Positions 1-6,052 of a DNA stretch of 7,704 bases are shown piece after piece; position 1 is the first letter of the stretch, and every line of letters begins with the position of its first letter. This stretch comes from an uncultured Oscillospiraceae bacterium. GTDB lineage: Bacteria > Bacillota > Clostridia > Oscillospirales > JAAYXM01. Location of the stretch: positions 1-7,704 of the forward strand of contig CAKUEM010000068.1 in the NCBI GenBank assembly GCA_934646115.1, written 5' to 3'. The notes beneath the pieces were generated by a model. It ran no database searches, was not told where the DNA came from, and saw only the letters and a list, made by a program, of their open reading frames with translations. Made by a program: the position numbers and the translations under genes.

Positions 1-74
1 GTGGGAACAACAGGGCTCGAACCTGTGACCCTCTGCTTGTAAGGCAGATGCTCTCCCAGCTGAGCTATGCTCCC
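1..74 (-). tRNA. tRNA-Val (anticodon UAC)
   Basis: Read on the minus strand, this folds as a complete cloverleaf. The 7-bp acceptor stem pairs GGGAGCA with TGTTCCC (one G-U pair). The D-arm carries AGCTCAGCTGGGAGAGC. The anticodon stem CTGCC/AGCAG (bases 43-47 and 31-35 region) closes a loop reading TTAC, so the anticodon is UAC and the amino acid is valine. The T-arm contains GTTCGAGC. The mature body ends at base 2 with discriminator A. Base 1 would be the first C of an encoded CCA, and the rest lies outside the window. Its promoter is at 110-138. Confidence 0.95.
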
Positions 75-109
75 ATGAATGTGATCTGCACTCGCGAGCA
101 GTGATGTTT

Positions 110-138
110 ATTATACAGATTACCCATTGGAAAGTCAA
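110..138 (-). promoter_or_regulatory. Sigma-A promoter of tRNA-Val
   Basis: On the minus strand, -35 TTGACT (133-138) and -10 TATAAT (110-115) are separated by exactly 17 bases. Transcription should begin near base 103, leaving a leader of about 29 nt before the tRNA. Upstream of the -35, phased A/T tracts (about 143-175) resemble an UP element, as expected for a stable-RNA promoter. Confidence 0.9.
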
Positions 139-314
139 GAGGTTTTTCAAAAAAATCTCAAAAAAATTTTTAGCGCGCAAGAAGCTTGCGGCGGCGCGCA
201 AATCCGCGCAGCGCGCAGCAGGCGTTCGTCCTCCGCAGCGCGCCCGAAAAAACGCGGGTGCGGCACAGCGCGCGCTCGGCGCGTGGAGAAAACCAAAAAA
301 ATCATAATTTGGGC
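139..314. other. Gene-free spacer between divergent tRNA promoters
   Basis: Bases 143-175 are several A-runs and T-runs, probably bent DNA that activates the tRNA-Val promoter. Bases 176-285 are GC-rich and made of overlapping GCGCGC and GCGCAAG words. Short ORFs here have arginine/alanine-rich composition typical of noncoding GC-rich DNA and lack ribosome binding sites. Bases 283-310 are A-rich again, just upstream of the tRNA-Ser -35. I see no gene. Confidence 0.6.
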
Positions 315-343
315 TTGACGAATGCGCGCCGAGCATATATAAT
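315..343 (+). promoter_or_regulatory. Sigma-A promoter of tRNA-Ser
   Basis: -35 TTGACG (315-320) and -10 TATAAT (338-343) are separated by 17 bases. Transcription should start near 350, about 26 nt before the mature tRNA. An A-rich stretch at 283-310 sits where an UP element would be. Confidence 0.9.
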
Positions 344-375
344 ATATCAAGCGTGATGCGCTGCAAAAACTATTT

Positions 376-467
376 GGAGTAGTATCGAAGTGGTCATAAC
401 GAGCACGATTGGAAATCGTGTGACGGTCAAAAGCCGTCCGAGGGTTCAAATCCCTCCTACTCCGCCA
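376..467 (+). tRNA. tRNA-Ser (anticodon GGA), CCA encoded
   Basis: This is a long-variable-arm (class II) tRNA. The acceptor stem pairs GGAGTAG (376-382) with CTACTCC (457-463). The discriminator is G464 and an encoded CCA occupies 465-467. The anticodon stem CACGA/TCGTG closes a loop reading TTGGAAA, so the anticodon is GGA (serine). The extended variable arm GACGG...CCGTC is typical of tRNA-Ser. The T-loop is GTTCAAAT. It appears to be a single-gene transcript, since a terminator begins 4 bases after the CCA. Confidence 0.96.
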
Positions 468-470
468 CTT

Positions 471-510
471 GTCGGGGCAAGCGATAGAAAGCTTGCTCCG
501 ACTTATTTTA
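471..510 (+). terminator. Intrinsic terminator of tRNA-Ser
   Basis: A 12-bp stem pairs GTCGGGGCAAGC (471-482) with GCTTGCTCCGAC (491-502), including one G-U pair. The loop has 8 nt. TTATTTTA follows. Confidence 0.85.
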
Positions 511-620
511 TCGCACTCACGCCGCCGCTCCCGTTCAAGCCGCAACTGCTTGCGCCGGTTCGCGGCTTAGGAAACGGGATTAGAGAGCGGGCATATCCGA
601 ATCGAAGCCGCCTGACATTT
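511..620. other. Spacer between two related terminators
   Basis: These 110 bases lie between two terminators of near-identical stem. I find no ORF with a ribosome binding site, no promoter and no tRNA. The stretch could be a read-through tail of the tRNA-Ser transcript or a small RNA body, but nothing in the sequence shows that directly. Confidence 0.4.
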
Positions 621-658
621 GCCGGGGCAAAGCTTTCTTTGCTCCGGCGTTCTTTTTT
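621..658 (+). terminator. Second intrinsic terminator
   Basis: A perfect or near-perfect 12-bp stem pairs GCCGGGGCAAAG (621-632) with CTTTGCTCCGGC (637-648). The loop is CTTT, followed by GTTCTTTTTT. It is the stronger of two similar hairpins downstream of tRNA-Ser, and no gene lies between them. It may act as a backup terminator or end an unrecognised RNA. Confidence 0.85.
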
Positions 659-850
659 ATCGGCCGTTTGCGCCGGCTTATGCGGCGCGAGCTGTCCGCC
701 GCATCGGACATTTCGGTGAGTTTTCTATCCCCCGGCGGCGCGGCATCGTTTTGCGGAGGCGCTTTTCCCCATGATTTTCTGTTTTCTTAAAGCCGGAGGC
801 CGCCGCGAGATCAAGACCGCCACAGGCAACATGAAAATATATGAGCCCCG
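659..850. other. Gene-free spacer with one doubtful small ORF
   Basis: No convincing gene is visible. A 48-codon plus-strand ORF begins at ATG 771, with GGAGG at 755-759 (spacing 11). However, it runs through a terminator hairpin and ends inside the -10 box of the next promoter, so it is probably not a functional gene. It could be a relic, since the part after about residue 13 is less biased in composition than the flanks. Confidence 0.4.
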
Positions 851-891
851 CGCCCGCCGTCATTTTTATTGCGGCGGGCGTTTGCTTTCTT
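851..891 (+). terminator. Intrinsic terminator-like hairpin
   Basis: A 9-bp perfect GC stem pairs CGCCCGCCG (851-859) with CGGCGGGCG (872-880). The loop is AT-rich, and TTTGCTTTCTT follows. The U-rich tail overlaps the -35 of the next promoter, so it would insulate the deaminase operon from upstream transcription. No upstream gene is identified. Confidence 0.6.
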
Positions 892-918
892 GCGAAACGG
901 CGCGCCGGATGCTATAAT
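890..918 (+). promoter_or_regulatory. Promoter of the deaminase-LOG operon
   Basis: -35 TTGCGA (890-895), a 17-base spacer and -10 TATAAT (913-918), with an extended TGC (910-912) directly before the -10. Transcription should start near 925, giving a leader of about 65 nt. The leader contains a small hairpin, ACGCCC (945-950) with GGGCGT (966-971), ending just before the ribosome binding site. Confidence 0.85.
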
Positions 919-989
919 AAATGCAATAAAGCTTGCGGGAGAACACGCCCATGCCGAACCGGGGCGGGCGTTTCAATAAGGAGGCTGAC

Positions 990-1382
990 TTGAGCATGGC
1001 ATGGGATGCGCTGTACCGCGCGGCGAAGCAGGTTTTGAAGCCGCGAAAAATTTCCGAATGGATGGATGCCGGCGGCGTGGCGGCGGCGATCGAATCCTAT
1101 AGCGGAACGATCTATACCGGCGTCTGCGTGGATGGCGCCTGCGCGCTTGGCATTTGCGCCGAGCGCAACGCCATTTTCCAAATGATCACAAACGGCGAAA
1201 GCGAGATCCGGCGCGTGATCGCCGTCAACTGGAGCGGCAAGGTCATCCCGCCCTGCGGCGCGTGCCGGGAGCTGATGGCGCAGCTGATGCCGAAAATCTA
1301 TCAGCACATCGAGATCATGCTCAATTATGAGACCCGCGAGACCGCGCTGCTCGGCGCGCTGACCCCGAAGTGGTGGATCTAG
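990..1382 (+). CDS. Cytidine deaminase-like zinc hydrolase
   Basis: This is a 130-residue protein of the cytidine deaminase fold, a usual length for the family. It carries the zinc site: C56-A57-E58, where Cys is a zinc ligand and Glu the proton shuttle, and P88-C89-G90-A91-C92, the other two Cys ligands. The family deaminates cytidine-like bases or nucleosides in the cytoplasm. The Asn-x-Glu pair that binds ribose in true cytidine deaminases (NIENA in Bacillus Cdd) is absent. The matching stretch reads VCVDGA (45-50), so the substrate may not be cytidine. The start is TTG 990, placed 5 nt after AAGGAGG (978-984). ATG 996 at 11 nt is the alternative. A frame open from 933 begins too close to the transcription start. 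It is first in an operon with the LOG gene 25 bases downstream. The fold is certain; the substrate is unknown. Confidence 0.9.
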   Translation: MSMAWDALYRAAKQVLKPRKISEWMDAGGVAAAIESYSGTIYTGVCVDGACALGICAERNAIFQMITNGESEIRRVIAVNWSGKVIPPCGACRELMAQLMPKIYQHIEIMLNYETRETALLGALTPKWWI

Positions 1383-1407
1383 TGCTGCAAAACAGGAGGA
1401 AATGCTT

Positions 1408-1938
1408 ATGAATATCACGGTGTATCTCGGCGCGCTTGCGGGCAACGACCCCGCCCTGAAGCAGGCGGTGGAGGAGCTGGGCGCGTGGATCGGCGCGAGC
1501 GGAAACGCCCTTGTTTACGGCGGGTCACGCTCCGGTCTGATGGGCGTGATCGCAGACAGCGTGCTGCGCGCGGGCGGCCGCGTGACCGGCGTTGAGCCGC
1601 AGTTTTTTATCGAAAGCGAGCTGCAGCATAATGGTCTGACCGAGCTGATCGTAACGCGCGACATGTCGGAGCGCAAAAATAAAATGATCGAGCTGGGCGA
1701 TGCGTTTATCGCCTTCCCCGGCGGCACGGGAACGCTGGAGGAGATCGCGGAGATCATGTCCAGAGTGTCGCTTCGGCAGCTCGCCGCGCCCTGCATTCTC
1801 TATAACCTCAACGGCTATTATGACGGGCTTCAAGCGCAGCTGCGGCGCATGATCGCGGCGGGGCTGTCTTCCGATGAGCGGCAGGCGGGGATCTGCTTTG
1901 TGGAAAATCTGGAGCAAATCAAGCAGATCCTGGGCTGA
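1408..1938 (+). CDS. LOG-family nucleotide phosphoribohydrolase (TIGR00730-type)
   Basis: This 176-residue Rossmann-fold protein belongs to the LOG / lysine-decarboxylase-like group. Characterised members hydrolyse N6-substituted AMP (cytokinin nucleotides), or AMP itself, to free base and ribose 5-phosphate. Signatures seen: YGGSRSGLMG (37-46, family consensus YGGG..GLMG, here with Ser as the fourth residue), S87-E88-R89-K90 before the M93 helix, and PGGTGTLEE (104-112), which holds the phosphate-binding loop and catalytic glutamate. The start is ATG 1408, 8 nt after AGGAGG (1394-1399). ATG 1402 in the same frame is only 2 nt from it. The gene shares the deaminase promoter. The pairing suggests sequential handling of a modified base or nucleotide, which is inference. 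Residues 11-32 are encoded by DNA duplicated at 2019-2087. Confidence 0.92.
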   Translation: MNITVYLGALAGNDPALKQAVEELGAWIGASGNALVYGGSRSGLMGVIADSVLRAGGRVTGVEPQFFIESELQHNGLTELIVTRDMSERKNKMIELGDAFIAFPGGTGTLEEIAEIMSRVSLRQLAAPCILYNLNGYYDGLQAQLRRMIAAGLSSDERQAGICFVENLEQIKQILG

Positions 1939-2001
1939 TCAAGCCGCCCGGCGTGAAAGCGCCAAAAATTTTTCAAGAAGCCCGATATCCTGTGTTTTCC
2001 C

Positions 2002-2157
2002 ATGCGGTGCGCGCCGCGTGCGGGCAACGACCCCGCCCTGAAGCAGGCGGCGGAGGAGCCGGTCGCGTGGATCGGCGCGAACGGAAAGGTGGTCGCCAAA
2101 TCGGTCGGCTTCCGCTCGAAGGCGGAGCTTGCCGCAATGGTGGAGGACGCAAAATAA
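2002..2157 (+). pseudogene. Chimeric relic: LOG segment fused to thioredoxin-like C-terminus
   Basis: A 51-codon open frame runs from ATG 2002 to TAA 2155-2157. Residues 7-28 come from a diverged copy of the LOG gene (65 of 69 bases identical to 1437-1505), in the same reading frame. After WIGANGK the sequence leaves LOG and reads KVVAKSVGFRSKAELAAMV, which resembles the final strand and helix of thioredoxins (FxNGxxV...VGxxSKxEL). No ribosome binding site precedes the ATG, and there is no CxxC active site. I read it as the 3' end of a lost thioredoxin-like gene joined to a duplicated LOG fragment. It is most likely nonfunctional. The thioredoxin match is from memory of the family, not a search. 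Confidence 0.55.
2019..2087 (+). repeat. 69-base direct repeat of LOG gene interior
   Basis: This segment matches 1437-1505, inside the LOG gene, at 65 of 69 positions. The four differences are T/C, T/C, G/T and G/A. Copies are 582 bases apart in the same orientation and the same codon phase. Identity stops abruptly on both sides, so this is a local duplication rather than a second gene. Confidence 0.95.
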
Positions 2158-2250
2158 GCTCGCGGTCGTTTCCGGCGCGCGGCGCCCGTCCCCTGCGGCA
2201 CGAAGAAGCAGCTTCTCCCCCGCCGCGATATTAAAAAACATACCGCTAGC

Positions 2251-2280
2251 AAAAAGCCGCCCTCCCGTGGGCGGCTTTTT
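2251..2280 (+). terminator. Terminator, end of LOG/relic region (possibly bidirectional)
   Basis: AAAAAGCCGCCC (2251-2262) pairs perfectly with GGGCGGCTTTTT (2269-2280) around the 6-nt loop TCCCGT, giving a GC-rich stem with an A-run before it and a T-run after it. It separates the deaminase operon from the next promoter. The bases from 2158 to 2250 hold nothing I recognise. Confidence 0.92.
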
Positions 2281-2288
2281 CTCATTTC

Positions 2289-2317
2289 TTGCCCCGCGCG
2301 CGGTTTTATGCTATACT
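2289..2317 (+). promoter_or_regulatory. Promoter of the MmcQ-EamA-YoaK operon
   Basis: -35 TTGCCC (2289-2294), a 17-base spacer and -10 TATACT (2312-2317) with extended TGC (2309-2311). The start site would be near 2324, with a leader of about 27 nt. Confidence 0.82.
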
Positions 2318-2350
2318 ATAAGCGAAAAAATCAGGTTTGAGGGCGAGTCG

Positions 2351-2731
2351 ATGAATCGCGAGGAATTAAAACTTCTGATCGCCGCGCACTATGCGGCGTG
2401 CGTGGATCACCCGTGGCGCAGCTTCCCGAATTACGAGGTGTTTCGTCACAGCGGCAACCGAAAATGGTTCGCCGTCGTCATGGATGTTCCAAAAAACAAG
2501 CTCGGACTGCGCGGAGCGGCGCGGCTGGACGTTGTGAATCTGAAATGCGCCCCCGCCATGGTCGGATCCTTGCTTTCCGAGCGCGGCTTTTTCCCCGCGT
2601 ATCATATGAATAAAAACAGCTGGATCACCGTGGCGCTGGATGGTTCTGTCCCAAACGAGCGGCTGGAAATGCTTTTGGATATGAGCTATCGGGCGACCGC
2701 CCCGAAAGCGCATGACAGGAGGCGGATATGA
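2351..2731 (+). CDS. MmcQ/YjbR-family protein (DUF419)
   Basis: This 126-residue cytoplasmic protein has the typical length and motif order of the MmcQ/YjbR family: HPW (20-22), P26-x-Y28-x-VFRH (30-33), KWFA (38-41), VVNLKC (61-66), the PAYHMNK block (82-88) followed by SWITVALDGS, and a C-terminal LLDMSYRAT. The fold resembles a double-wing DNA-binding protein, but no clear biochemical role is established for most members. The start is ATG 2351, with a weak ribosome binding site GAGGG at 2339-2343 (spacing 7). The stop overlaps the next start by 4 bases (ATGA at 2728), indicating translational coupling with the transporter gene. Confidence 0.93.
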   Translation: MNREELKLLIAAHYAACVDHPWRSFPNYEVFRHSGNRKWFAVVMDVPKNKLGLRGAARLDVVNLKCAPAMVGSLLSERGFFPAYHMNKNSWITVALDGSVPNERLEMLLDMSYRATAPKAHDRRRI

Positions 2732-3144
2732 TGTGGTTTTTATTTGCGCTGCTCGCCGCCGTGTTCGCGGCGCTCACCTCGATTTTGGCAAAGGTCGGGA
2801 TCAGCGGCGTGCATTCTAACCTTGCAACCGCGATCCGAACCGCGGTCGTGCTCGTGATGGCGTGGGGTATGGTATTTCTTACCAATACGCAGGGCGAGAT
2901 CGCTGCGATCAGCAAAAAAAGCTGGCTGTTTTTAATTCTTTCGGGTCTTGCGACCGGTGCATCATGGCTGTGTTATTATCGCGCGCTGCAGCTGGGCGAT
3001 GTGTCGCAGGTCGTGCCGGTCGATAAGCTGAGCGTGGTGATCACGCTCGTTCTGGCAGCGCTATTTTTGCATGAGCAGTTTACGGCGCGGTCGCTGATCG
3101 GCTGCGTGCTGATCGGCGCGGGCACGCTGCTGATGGTGCTATAG
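2728..3144 (+). CDS. EamA-family (DMT) transporter, single-domain
   Basis: This 138-residue integral membrane protein is half the size of ordinary drug/metabolite transporters, which carry two EamA domains. It has about five membrane segments (roughly 3-21, 31-51, 66-86, 94-113 and 119-138). It ends in the characteristic EamA stretch: PVDKLSVVIT (about 96-105), then LHE, then GCVLIGAGTLL. Single-domain members of this size are common in Firmicutes and are thought to work as homodimers. The substrate cannot be told from sequence. The start is ATG 2728, overlapping the previous stop; ATG 2731 is the alternative. AGGAGG is at 2717-2722. It is second in the operon. Confidence 0.92.
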   Translation: MMWFLFALLAAVFAALTSILAKVGISGVHSNLATAIRTAVVLVMAWGMVFLTNTQGEIAAISKKSWLFLILSGLATGASWLCYYRALQLGDVSQVVPVDKLSVVITLVLAALFLHEQFTARSLIGCVLIGAGTLLMVL

Positions 3145-3187
3145 CCGCGGCTTTTGATATCGTTTTCCCCAAAAGGAGGCGCTTTTC

Positions 3188-3853
3188 TTGCGCAAAAAAC
3201 AGCAAACCTCGGAAACGCTGATGCTCGGCGTGATTTTGGCCGCGGTCGGCGGTTTTCTCGATGCATATACCTACCTGTGCCGCGGGCACGTGTTTGCCAA
3301 CGCGCAAACGGGAAATATCGTCCTGTTCGGCATGCGGCTCGCGCAGGGCAATATTTCAGAGGCAATGCGCTATCTGATCTCGATCGTCGCGTTCGCCGCG
3401 GGCATCATCGTGGCGGAGCTGGTGCGCGCCCTGTTTCGGCAGCTGCGGCGGCTGCATTGGCGGCAGATCGTGGTGGCGTTTGAGATCGCGGTGCTCGTTC
3501 TTGCCGCTTTCCTGCCCGCTTCGCCGTGGTCGAACAGCCTGGTCAATATCATGGTGTCGTTCGTGTGCGCGCTGCAGGTGCAGACCTTCCGCAAGCTCAA
3601 CGGCAGCTTCTTCGCCACAACGATGTGTACCGGAAATTTAAGAAGCGCGACCGAATTTCTCTATCAGGCCGCGCGCAAGCATGACCGCGCTTTGGCGCGG
3701 CGCGGGCTTTCTTATCTGTGCGTCATCCTGTTTTTCGTTCTGGGCGCGATGCTGGGCGCAGCGGCGACCTCCCTGCTCGGCATCCATGCCATGCTGATCG
3801 CGGCGCTCATCCTCGCCGCCGTGTTCTGCATCATGTTTATTGAAAATTTATAG
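3188..3853 (+). CDS. YoaK-family membrane protein (DUF1275)
   Basis: This 221-residue protein has about six membrane segments. It carries the two DUF1275 signatures: GGFLDAYTYL (21-30) with FANAQTGN (36-43) in the first third, and a central Q-x-Q-TFRK...FATTMCTGNL block. The family is widespread in bacteria and often annotated as YoaK. Its transport or sensing role is not established. The start is TTG 3188, 8 nt after a very strong AAAAGGAGG (3171-3179). It lies 43 bases after the transporter stop with no promoter or terminator between, so it is probably third in the operon. No clean intrinsic terminator follows the stop. Confidence 0.93.
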   Translation: MRKKQQTSETLMLGVILAAVGGFLDAYTYLCRGHVFANAQTGNIVLFGMRLAQGNISEAMRYLISIVAFAAGIIVAELVRALFRQLRRLHWRQIVVAFEIAVLVLAAFLPASPWSNSLVNIMVSFVCALQVQTFRKLNGSFFATTMCTGNLRSATEFLYQAARKHDRALARRGLSYLCVILFFVLGAMLGAAATSLLGIHAMLIAALILAAVFCIMFIENL

Positions 3854-4349
3854 CGCGCAATCAGCAAATTTTGCATATAACGCCTTGCAGCCGCGCGGCA
3901 TTTCTACGCAAGCTTCGGCGGAGCGTTGATACGCGGCTTTGCAAGCCGGGCGCTTCGCGGGCGGCGCATAAATTTTGAGCCGGGCTTTGTGTCCCCCCCG
4001 CGCGGGCGCAAGTCCTCCGCCTGCCGCAGCGAATTTCTGCGGCGCTGAATTGCCAAACTATCCCCCCGCGGGCGTAAATCTCTACGCAGTTCATGCTGCG
4101 GCACGTCCCGTCTGCGGGCGCAACTGCGCTCCGCGCGGGCGAATCTGCGCCTGTTTTCCATTTAACAAATCCCCTTTTATTCCTTAAACCCATCCCCCGC
4201 GGGCGAATCTGCGTCTCATCCGGCGCGTAAGCCCGGCGGCGCGCCCGCGTGTCTGCGTGCGCCGCAAAATCCCATAACCGCTTGTGCGGCGCGCGTTTGC
4301 AAGCCCGCCGCAAGCCCGGCGCTGCTTGTCTGCTTTTTCACAATGGCGC
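3854..4349. other. Gene-free GC-rich spacer
   Basis: About 500 bases separate the YoaK-family gene from the antiporter promoter. Open frames on either strand are Arg/Ala/Cys-rich, lack ribosome binding sites and match nothing I know, so I consider them noncoding. The stretch contains an imperfect long inverted repeat (CTTGCAGCCGCG at 3884-3895 against CGCGGC-TT-TGCAAG at 3932-3945) and a recurring GCGGGCG motif, listed separately. Confidence 0.6.
3957..4213. repeat. Recurring GCGGGCG-nAA-TC motif, six copies
   Basis: GCGGGCG occurs at 3957, 4002, 4068, 4114, 4135 and 4199. The last five are followed by a (C/T/-)AA..TC.. extension ending in CGC or similar. The two best copies share 16 bases, CGCGGGCGAATCTGCG, at 4134-4149 and 4198-4213. 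Spacings are 45, 66, 46, 21 and 64, close to multiples of about 22. It may be an eroded repeat family or a by-product of GC bias. Confidence 0.5.
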
Positions 4350-4378
4350 TTGCCGAGCGCGGTAAAAAATGGTATACT
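4350..4378 (+). promoter_or_regulatory. Promoter of the antiporter gene
   Basis: -35 TTGCCG (4350-4355), a 17-base spacer and -10 TATACT (4373-4378) with extended TGG (4370-4372). Transcription should start near 4385, giving a leader of about 38 nt. Confidence 0.82.
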
Positions 4379-4422
4379 TATCACAGGGTTACGCCTGAAT
4401 TTTTGTGAAAGGAGCGATGCGC

Positions 4423-6039
4423 TTGGCGCTCTCTCTTCTTTTCGTGGCGGTCGTGATGATCGCCTGCATCATCTGCAACAAAGTCTCCACGCGGCTCGGG
4501 ATCCCGATGCTGCTTGCGTTTATTCTGCTCGGTATGTTCTTTGGGTCAGACGGCGTGATCAAGATCCCGTTTGATAACTTCACGTTTGCAGAGCAGACCT
4601 GCTCGATCGCGCTGATTTTTATTATGTTTTACGGCGGCTTCGGCACGAAATGGAGCGAGGCGCGCCCCTCGGCGGGCAAGGCGCTGGTGCTCTCATCGTT
4701 CGGCACGGTGCTGACGGCGGGTCTGGTCGCGGTGTTCTGCTATTTCGCGCTGCGCATTCCGGTGCTGGAGAGTATGCTGATCGGCTCGGTCATCAGCTCG
4801 ACCGACGCGGCAAGCGTATTCGCCATTCTGCGCTCCAAGCGCCTGAACCTCAAGGACGGCACCGCGCCGCTGCTTGAGGTGGAAAGCGGCAGCAACGACC
4901 CGTTTTCTTATATGCTCACGGTGATTGTCCTCTCCATGATGCAGGGCGAGGCCGCGGGCGGCGCGCTCGCATACAACATCCTTGCGCAGATCGTGTTTGG
5001 CGCGCTGGGCGGCGTTCTGATCGCGTTCGGGGCGCTGGCGGTGCTGCGGCGCTTCCGGTTTGCTACCTCGGGGTTTGACGCGATTTTTGTTGTTGCGGTC
5101 GCGCTGTTCGCCTACGCCGCGCCCATGCTGATCGGCGGAAACGGATATCTCTCGGCTTACATTGTCGGCATCCTGCTCGGCAACCGCCCGCTCAAAAATA
5201 AAACCGCGCTCGTCCATTTCTTCGATGGGCTGACCGGGCTTGCGCAGATGCTGATTTTCTTTCTGCTGGGGCTTTTGTCGTTCCCGTCGCGCCTGCCGCA
5301 GGTCATGCTGCCCGCGCTTGCGATCGCGCTGTTTTTAACGCTGGTCGCGCGGCCGGCGGCTGTGTTCCTGCTGCTCACGCCGTTTCGCTCCCCCCTGCGG
5401 CAGCAGCTGATCGTTTCCTGGGCGGGTCTGCGCGGCGCGGCGTCGATCGTGTTCGCCATCCTCGTGGTCACAAGTCCGGTCACCACGCAGAACGACATCT
5501 TTCATATCATCTTCTTTATCGTGCTGTTCTCAATTTTAATTCAAGGCTCGCTGCTGCCCTGGATTTCGAAAAAGCTCGGCATGATCGACGCGCATACCGA
5601 CGTTCTCAAATCATTTAACGACTATAGCAACGAGCTGCCCGTGCAATTCGTGCAATCCAAGGTCGAGGCGGCGCACCCCTGGGCGAACCGCGCCGTGCGC
5701 GATATCGAGCTGCCGCCCAATACGCTGCTCATGATCCTCCAGCGCGACGGGCGCAGCATCACGCCGCGCGGCAACACTGTTCTTCTGCCGGGCGATCTGC
5801 TCGTCATCGGCGCAAAAACGTTTGACGTGCGCGGCACGATCCACCTGTCAGAGATCGTGCTGGAGCCGGGCAATGAATGGATCGGCAAGCAGCTCGCCGA
5901 GATCGAGTTCGAGCCGGATAAGCTGGTCGCGCTGGTCTATCGGCGCGGAAAGATTATGATCCCGAGCGGAAAAACCACACTGCGCGAGGGCGACGTGGTC
6001 ATTCTAAATCAGCCGGAGGCGCCCGTGCCCGTCCCGTGA
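4423..6039 (+). CDS. CPA1-type potassium/proton antiporter (NhaP2/CvrA-like)
   Basis: This 538-residue protein has an N-terminal cation/proton exchanger domain of about 12-13 membrane segments (1-385) and a cytosolic tail. The transport core shows STDAAS with D128 and the SGSNDP motif with N158-D159, the expected ion-binding residues of CPA1 exchangers. The C-terminal WAGLRGAASIVFA helix is also typical. The tail has two TrkA_C (RCK_C) modules, about 403-470 and 475-535, with no RCK_N domain. This arrangement matches NhaP2/CvrA-type K+/H+ antiporters, which export K+ for volume and pH control. In Firmicutes, related RCK_C domains bind cyclic di-AMP; regulation that way here is inference. The start is taken as TTG 4423, 8 nt after AAAGGAG (4408-4414). 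GTG 4405 overlaps that site and ATG 4417 is only 2 nt from it. It is monocistronic, with its own promoter and terminator. Confidence 0.93.
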   Translation: MALSLLFVAVVMIACIICNKVSTRLGIPMLLAFILLGMFFGSDGVIKIPFDNFTFAEQTCSIALIFIMFYGGFGTKWSEARPSAGKALVLSSFGTVLTAGLVAVFCYFALRIPVLESMLIGSVISSTDAASVFAILRSKRLNLKDGTAPLLEVESGSNDPFSYMLTVIVLSMMQGEAAGGALAYNILAQIVFGALGGVLIAFGALAVLRRFRFATSGFDAIFVVAVALFAYAAPMLIGGNGYLSAYIVGILLGNRPLKNKTALVHFFDGLTGLAQMLIFFLLGLLSFPSRLPQVMLPALAIALFLTLVARPAAVFLLLTPFRSPLRQQLIVSWAGLRGAASIVFAILVVTSPVTTQNDIFHIIFFIVLFSILIQGSLLPWISKKLGMIDAHTDVLKSFNDYSNELPVQFVQSKVEAAHPWANRAVRDIELPPNTLLMILQRDGRSITPRGNTVLLPGDLLVIGAKTFDVRGTIHLSEIVLEPGNEWIGKQLAEIEFEPDKLVALVYRRGKIMIPSGKTTLREGDVVILNQPEAPVPVP

Positions 6040-6052
6040 TGCGCATAACCGC

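Noticed and set aside
147..545. Minus-strand open frame of 132 codons
   Set aside because: It runs straight through the tRNA-Ser gene and its promoter, has arginine-rich composition from GC-rich repeats, and lacks a ribosome binding site.
771..917. 48-codon plus-strand ORF with GGAGG upstream
   Set aside because: It crosses a terminator hairpin and stops inside the -10 box of the next promoter, with no recognisable family.
912..1917. Long minus-strand open frames opposite the deaminase and LOG genes
   Set aside because: They are antisense shadows of GC-rich coding sequence. The plus-strand frames carry clear family motifs and start signals.
1830..2285. Open frames on both strands across the LOG 3' end and relic
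   Set aside because: They overlap the terminator at 2251-2280 and the LOG gene, have no start signals, and are low-complexity Arg/Ala/Pro-rich.
3861..4313. Minus-strand 150-codon ORF in the long spacer
   Set aside because: Its Arg/Ala/Cys-rich composition follows the GCGGGCG repeats. It has no ribosome binding site, promoter or known motif.
4693..5217. Minus-strand 174-codon ORF inside the antiporter
   Set aside because: It is antisense to conserved transporter motifs and has shadow-type composition (Arg/Asp/Gln/His-rich).
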